From Leptospira semungkisensis (GTDB lineage Bacteria > Spirochaetota > Leptospiria > Leptospirales > Leptospiraceae): DNA of 64,000 bases. The notes under the pieces are model-generated. The model ran no database searches and had not been told where the DNA came from. It saw only the letters and a program-made list of their open reading frames with translations. Made by a program: the position numbers and the translations under genes. The DNA lies in contig NZ_RQEP01000010.1 of assembly GCF_004770055.1 (NCBI RefSeq), positions 124,001 to 188,000 on the forward strand, given 5' to 3'. Positions 60,747-64,000 of this stretch are shown here, piece by piece. The first letter of the stretch is position 1. The number at the start of each line of letters is the position of its first letter.

Positions 60747-63083
60747 TCAAGCCTTTCCGTGTAAGAAATATTCTCCAGCCTTCTTCCATTTGCCGGAACG
60801 GAGAAGAAGATCCTCCAATCGGGACCTAAGATCGGCGCAGGCCCCATTCAGAAGAGGCCTCGTATTCCAAGGGTCCTTCTCCCGATCATAACAGAAGTAT
60901 TTCACTCCTTCCGGGCCTGGTACATAGATCAGCTTGCGATTTCGATCTTGAAGCATTCTATGTTTTGAAAATAGGACTGTCTCCTTGGCATAAGGATCCG
61001 AAACCGTTACGCTATTCCCGTCCAAGGGGTCTATCGTATGTAGTTCCAGTATATTCGGATAACGGATCCTATCCTTTTGGAAGAAATGATTCCCCCGGTC
61101 CGAGAACCAGATCCCCGTTTCAGAATAAACGGCTCTGTTTTCGGGCCAATACTCTGTTCCAGGCCGACTGCTTAGGTCTTTTCCCGCTAAATGAGGCTTT
61201 TCGTCGGTTTCCAAAATACTAAGAATTGTGGGGAAAATATCGAGGGAGCTAGTAATTCCTTTGAAACTGCCAATCCTTGGGCCCGCAAAATCCTTGGGAA
61301 ATTTAATGATCAAAGGGACCTTGGTCACCCCTTCTCCTCTAAGATGCTCTCCGTGTCCGTGAGAATGATCCTCTTCAAATAAGGACTCTCCGTGATCTGA
61401 TGTTAAGAGAATTAAGGTTTTATCATATAGACCTTTTTCTTTCAATCGGGAGATAATCTCTCCTACAGCATGATCGAAAGACTTTAGAGAGGCTTGGTAG
61501 ACTGCTCGGATCTGTTCCCGTTCTCTCGTGTCTGGCTTTTCGGAATTACTCGGATCTACGAACCTAAAGTATTTCGAAGGACCGTAATATTTCGGATCCG
61601 TGCCTTCCTTATAAAAAGGATACGGAGGACTATACGGGAAGTGAGTGACCGAAGAAAAATACACTGCAAAGAAAGGCTTTTCCTTCTTTTGAAAGATCGG
61701 ATCCAGATCGGAAAGAATACGAGAATCATCCCCAAGAGTAGGCAAGGAACGAACAGAAGAAAGATATTCCCCTCCTCCGAAAAAAGAACCTGTCAATACG
61801 GGAAGAAAGAAAACCTGAGACTCGATCGTCCTCTGTTGGGTTAAGGTCTCCGCACTAAAATTCGGAGCATATACTTCTTCAAAGCCCCAATTCGCTCTTG
61901 GAAAAATATCTCCTGCAAAAGAAGAGACAACTGCAGTGCGATGCGTCTCGGACAAGAAAGAAGGAAGGGTCGGAATAGAAATCCCAAGCTTGGATCTGTC
62001 CTCCTTATCCGGGAACATGTCTTGTATCCCATGCTCGAAGGAATAAGTGCCAGTAAGAAGGTCTGCCCAAGCAGGAAAGGTTCTTGGAATCGTTGTATGA
62101 TGATCCAAGAATACAACCGAGTCTTTGGCAAGAGAATCTATATTCGGAGTAAGATCCTTTTCTCCTTTTACAAAACCAAGTTTGTCTTCTCTGATACTGT
62201 CCGCAGCGAGAATGAGAACATTGAATTCTTTAGACTTCTTTGCGATCGAAAATTGGGGAGAAGAAGGTCCCTTTTGAAAATCATGATGTACGAATATAGA
62301 AATCCCAAATGCGAAGAGAAGAACCGAGACGACGATCAAATCCTTTTTAGATCGGAATACGCCAGTAATTTTCCAAGATCCTGTTTCCCCAATCGCCGAA
62401 GGATCCTTACTCACAATTGCAGAAGTGACAAGTAAAAAATCCTTACTATACAAAAAGCAAAGAGCAAGAATTCCCAAGAACAAACCGCTCAGATGGAACA
62501 AATAGAAGAGTATTATAAATACTAGATATTCTATCAGGGAACGATACTGTTTCGTTTGCCAGAGAGAGAAGAAACTCCTGCCAACTTGTAAGCCCAGAAA
62601 GATCCCGAGCAGGGATGTGAATACCCAAGGAGGAAAATGATCCGTGATGAAATACAGAAACCCGAGAGCCCAAGTGTGCCTGTAATAGAAAAACTCTCCG
62701 TATACTTGCGGGTACTTAGCGACCGAATGACAAAATAAAAGAAATAAAACCGCAATGAGAATGGAATAGATCCGAATCGGTTGGAGCCTCTCTCCCTTCT
62801 TCCAGTCCAAAAACTCCGGACCTAAAAATAAGACCAGAGCTCCTAAAAAAAATGCGTATGATGAAAGAAGAACTCCACCCAAGTCTCGTAGAAGAAGAGG
62901 AGCTAAGCCATAGAATAAAGAAACAAACTCACTGATATCTACTCCCATCACATGAAAAGAAGTATTCGTGATCAGACAAAGAATAGAAAGAACGAATACA
63001 AAGATCCCTGTATGAAGCCAAGGATTTCCTGAATGAAAGTTTAATAAGAAAGAAGCTTTGAACTTAGACCAGAATGCGGACAT
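60747..63083 (-). CDS. Membrane-anchored sulfatase-fold hydrolase/transferase with Thr nucleophile
   Basis: 778 residues. Five or six membrane helices fill residues 1-265. The periplasmic domain is of the alkaline phosphatase/sulfatase superfamily: metal Asp in NVLILAADSIREDKLGF (D295), nucleophile loop TIPRTFPAWADLLTG, metal pair in LLTSDHGESLFEED, and HGHGEHLRGEGVTKVPLII. The position that is Cys/Ser in true sulfatases is T335, as in LtaS- and EptA-type phospho-transferases, so transfer of a phospho-alcohol group to an envelope glycan or lipid is more likely than sulfate ester cleavage. Substrate unknown. Its start overlaps rsmD by 20 nt. Confidence 0.87.
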   Translation of the reverse strand: MSAFWSKFKASFLLNFHSGNPWLHTGIFVFVLSILCLITNTSFHVMGVDISEFVSLFYGLAPLLLRDLGGVLLSSYAFFLGALVLFLGPEFLDWKKGERLQPIRIYSILIAVLFLLFCHSVAKYPQVYGEFFYYRHTWALGFLYFITDHFPPWVFTSLLGIFLGLQVGRSFFSLWQTKQYRSLIEYLVFIILFYLFHLSGLFLGILALCFLYSKDFLLVTSAIVSKDPSAIGETGSWKITGVFRSKKDLIVVSVLLFAFGISIFVHHDFQKGPSSPQFSIAKKSKEFNVLILAADSIREDKLGFVKGEKDLTPNIDSLAKDSVVFLDHHTTIPRTFPAWADLLTGTYSFEHGIQDMFPDKEDRSKLGISIPTLPSFLSETHRTAVVSSFAGDIFPRANWGFEEVYAPNFSAETLTQQRTIESQVFFLPVLTGSFFGGGEYLSSVRSLPTLGDDSRILSDLDPIFQKKEKPFFAVYFSSVTHFPYSPPYPFYKEGTDPKYYGPSKYFRFVDPSNSEKPDTREREQIRAVYQASLKSFDHAVGEIISRLKEKGLYDKTLILLTSDHGESLFEEDHSHGHGEHLRGEGVTKVPLIIKFPKDFAGPRIGSFKGITSSLDIFPTILSILETDEKPHLAGKDLSSRPGTEYWPENRAVYSETGIWFSDRGNHFFQKDRIRYPNILELHTIDPLDGNSVTVSDPYAKETVLFSKHRMLQDRNRKLIYVPGPEGVKYFCYDREKDPWNTRPLLNGACADLRSRLEDLLLRSGKWKKAGEYFLHGKA

Positions 63084-63645
63084 TCAAAGTATTCCTTCCA
63101 AAAGAACGAGAGGTAAAATCCTCCCACTGCAAAGGTTCCGGAGATTGGATAATGATTACTGCGGTTCCCGGTTCATTCTGAATGATCTCATCTACTACCG
63201 TTTTCAGTTTTGGAGTTTTCTTTTCCCAAAAAGAATAAGGAGGATCCATGAAATACACTTTGGAAGTCTCAGGAATATTCAGTCCTGAATGGAATCTAAG
63301 AGCGTCTTTTCTCATCACAAGATGAGGTTTTCCAAGTTTTTCTAATACTCCTTTCAGGCTTTCGAAACGATCCCAAGCGAGTTCCAAGAAAACGGCCCGG
63401 GCAAAACCTCTACTCAAGGATTCTATTCCCATTTGCCCGGAACCGGCAAACAGATCGATAAAAGCGGAGTCTTGAATGTTCAATCTCCCTTGCAATTGCA
63501 AGGATTCTAGAATATCGAATAATGATTTCTTAATAATCGCAGGAGTAAAATTACTCTTACCTTCCGGAGTTACGGGAGAAGGTATCACTCTACCTTTCAA
63601 TTCTCCTGTTTGGATCCGAAGTCCCTTCCCCTTCTTTGGTTTCAT
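63064..63645 (-). CDS. rsmD: 16S rRNA (guanine966-N2)-methyltransferase RsmD
   Basis: RsmD methylates G966 of 16S rRNA. The 193-residue enzyme has the SAM loop FIDLFAGSGQMGIESLSRGF, acidic FLELAWDRFE, and the catalytic motif VYFMDPPYSFWEKKT (DPPY). The N-terminal RIQTGELKGRVIPSP and FTPAIIKKSLFDIL fit the family. It overlaps the downstream sulfatase-fold gene by 20 nt and the upstream gene by 4 nt (ATGA), so all three are coupled. Confidence 0.93.
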   Translation of the reverse strand: MKPKKGKGLRIQTGELKGRVIPSPVTPEGKSNFTPAIIKKSLFDILESLQLQGRLNIQDSAFIDLFAGSGQMGIESLSRGFARAVFLELAWDRFESLKGVLEKLGKPHLVMRKDALRFHSGLNIPETSKVYFMDPPYSFWEKKTPKLKTVVDEIIQNEPGTAVIIIQSPEPLQWEDFTSRSFGRNTLNVRILV

Positions 63646-64000
63646 TTTTCCTCTTTTTTCTTATCCAGGCTCATTTCCAGGATGCGGATACGTTTTCCCA
63701 ATTTGGAATCCCTGGGAGTGGACTTGACCTTGTCCAAAACTGTTTCAGCAGATTGATAATTATCTGCCGAATATAAAATGCAAGCGTAAGTATAGACGCC
63801 TTCCGCATAACGGACGGAGGCTTCTCCCTTTTGCAAAAAGATCTTTCCCCAACGAGTGCCAGAGTCATACGCTTCGAGCACCAAGGCTCTTTCCAAGAAT
63901 AAATATACTGCGTTAAAGAAGATAGAAGGATGATCCTTTGTCCTGGAATAAATGCTGAGAAGAGTCTTATCTATCTCCTCCAGGCTTGGTTCTGATGCCA
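63642..64000 (-). CDS. TPR-like helical protein (partial, 5' end off window)
   Basis: The reading frame is open from the right edge of the window to the stop; only the last 118 codons are visible. The sequence is helical with repeats of a TPR-like pattern (VYTYACILYSADNYQSAETV then LDKVKSTPRDSKLGKR), ending in a basic tail. A TTG inside the frame gives a shorter apparent protein but is not a convincing start. It overlaps rsmD by 4 nt. No function can be named. Confidence 0.6.
   Translation of the reverse strand, partial: ASEPSLEEIDKTLLSIYSRTKDHPSIFFNAVYLFLERALVLEAYDSGTRWGKIFLQKGEASVRYAEGVYTYACILYSADNYQSAETVLDKVKSTPRDSKLGKRIRILEMSLDKKKEEK

Overview
The window reads as chromosomal DNA of a spirochaete, almost certainly Leptospira. 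Three things point there: a hook protein with the Leptospira-type serine/lysine arrangement, lipoproteins with loose spirochaetal lipoboxes, and F-type ATPase, chemotaxis and LytS/LytTR genes of that style. Base composition looks intermediate (my impression is mid-forties % GC), so a species outside the low-GC interrogans group is likely; this is inference. No tRNA, rRNA, CRISPR array or complete insertion sequence was seen. Most genes lie on the minus strand.

Layout. 1-4.4 kb: chemotaxis genes cheW-cheA-cheB (cheB runs off the left edge); CheA carries an extra CheC/CheX-like phosphatase domain. 4.5-6.1 kb: a ZapB-like coiled coil, ZapA and 5-formyl-THF cyclo-ligase. 6.2-9.6 kb: thrS-infC-rpmI-rplT, closed by a strong terminator, with carA divergent. 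10.8-11.9 kb: an ArsR-type repressor with an SRPBCC protein, a palindromic operator candidate and a hairpin-rich non-coding repeat. 12-18.3 kb: a serine hydrolase lipoprotein, a two-GAF protein with a degenerate GGDEF domain, and a 910-residue acidic protein built on a repeated FliM-like peptide. 18.5-26.9 kb: the ATP synthase cluster (atpZ-I-B-E-F-H-A-G-D-C), preceded without a gap by signal peptidase I. 27-30.1 kb, plus strand: aldolase/citrate-lyase-like protein, TetR regulator, CorA, short-chain dehydrogenase. 30.1-34.4 kb: a LytS/LytTR two-component system divergent from an outer-membrane barrel and a FecR-domain protein with a haem-type CxxCH motif. 34.4-44.7 kb: three very large lipoproteins, two of them tandem paralogues. 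45.2-51 kb: TMEM43-like membrane protein, trpC, STAS protein, murD and a GAF/HD-GYP protein. 51.1-53.5 kb: a two-cNMP-domain patatin phospholipase. 53.6-64 kb: a long minus-strand run TPR-like protein-rsmD-sulfatase-fold transferase-carB-fliK-flgD-flgE, ended by a terminator.

How it fits together. Housekeeping (translation, ATP synthesis, CPSase, cell wall, division) is interleaved with motility and signalling. The strongest candidate for something undescribed is the acidic repeat protein and its GAF partner: both carry the same short peptide, which resembles the CheY-binding N-terminus of FliM. The second is the two-component system/porin/FecR-CxxCH locus next to the giant lipoproteins. Domain names come from reading motifs by eye; no database search was possible.
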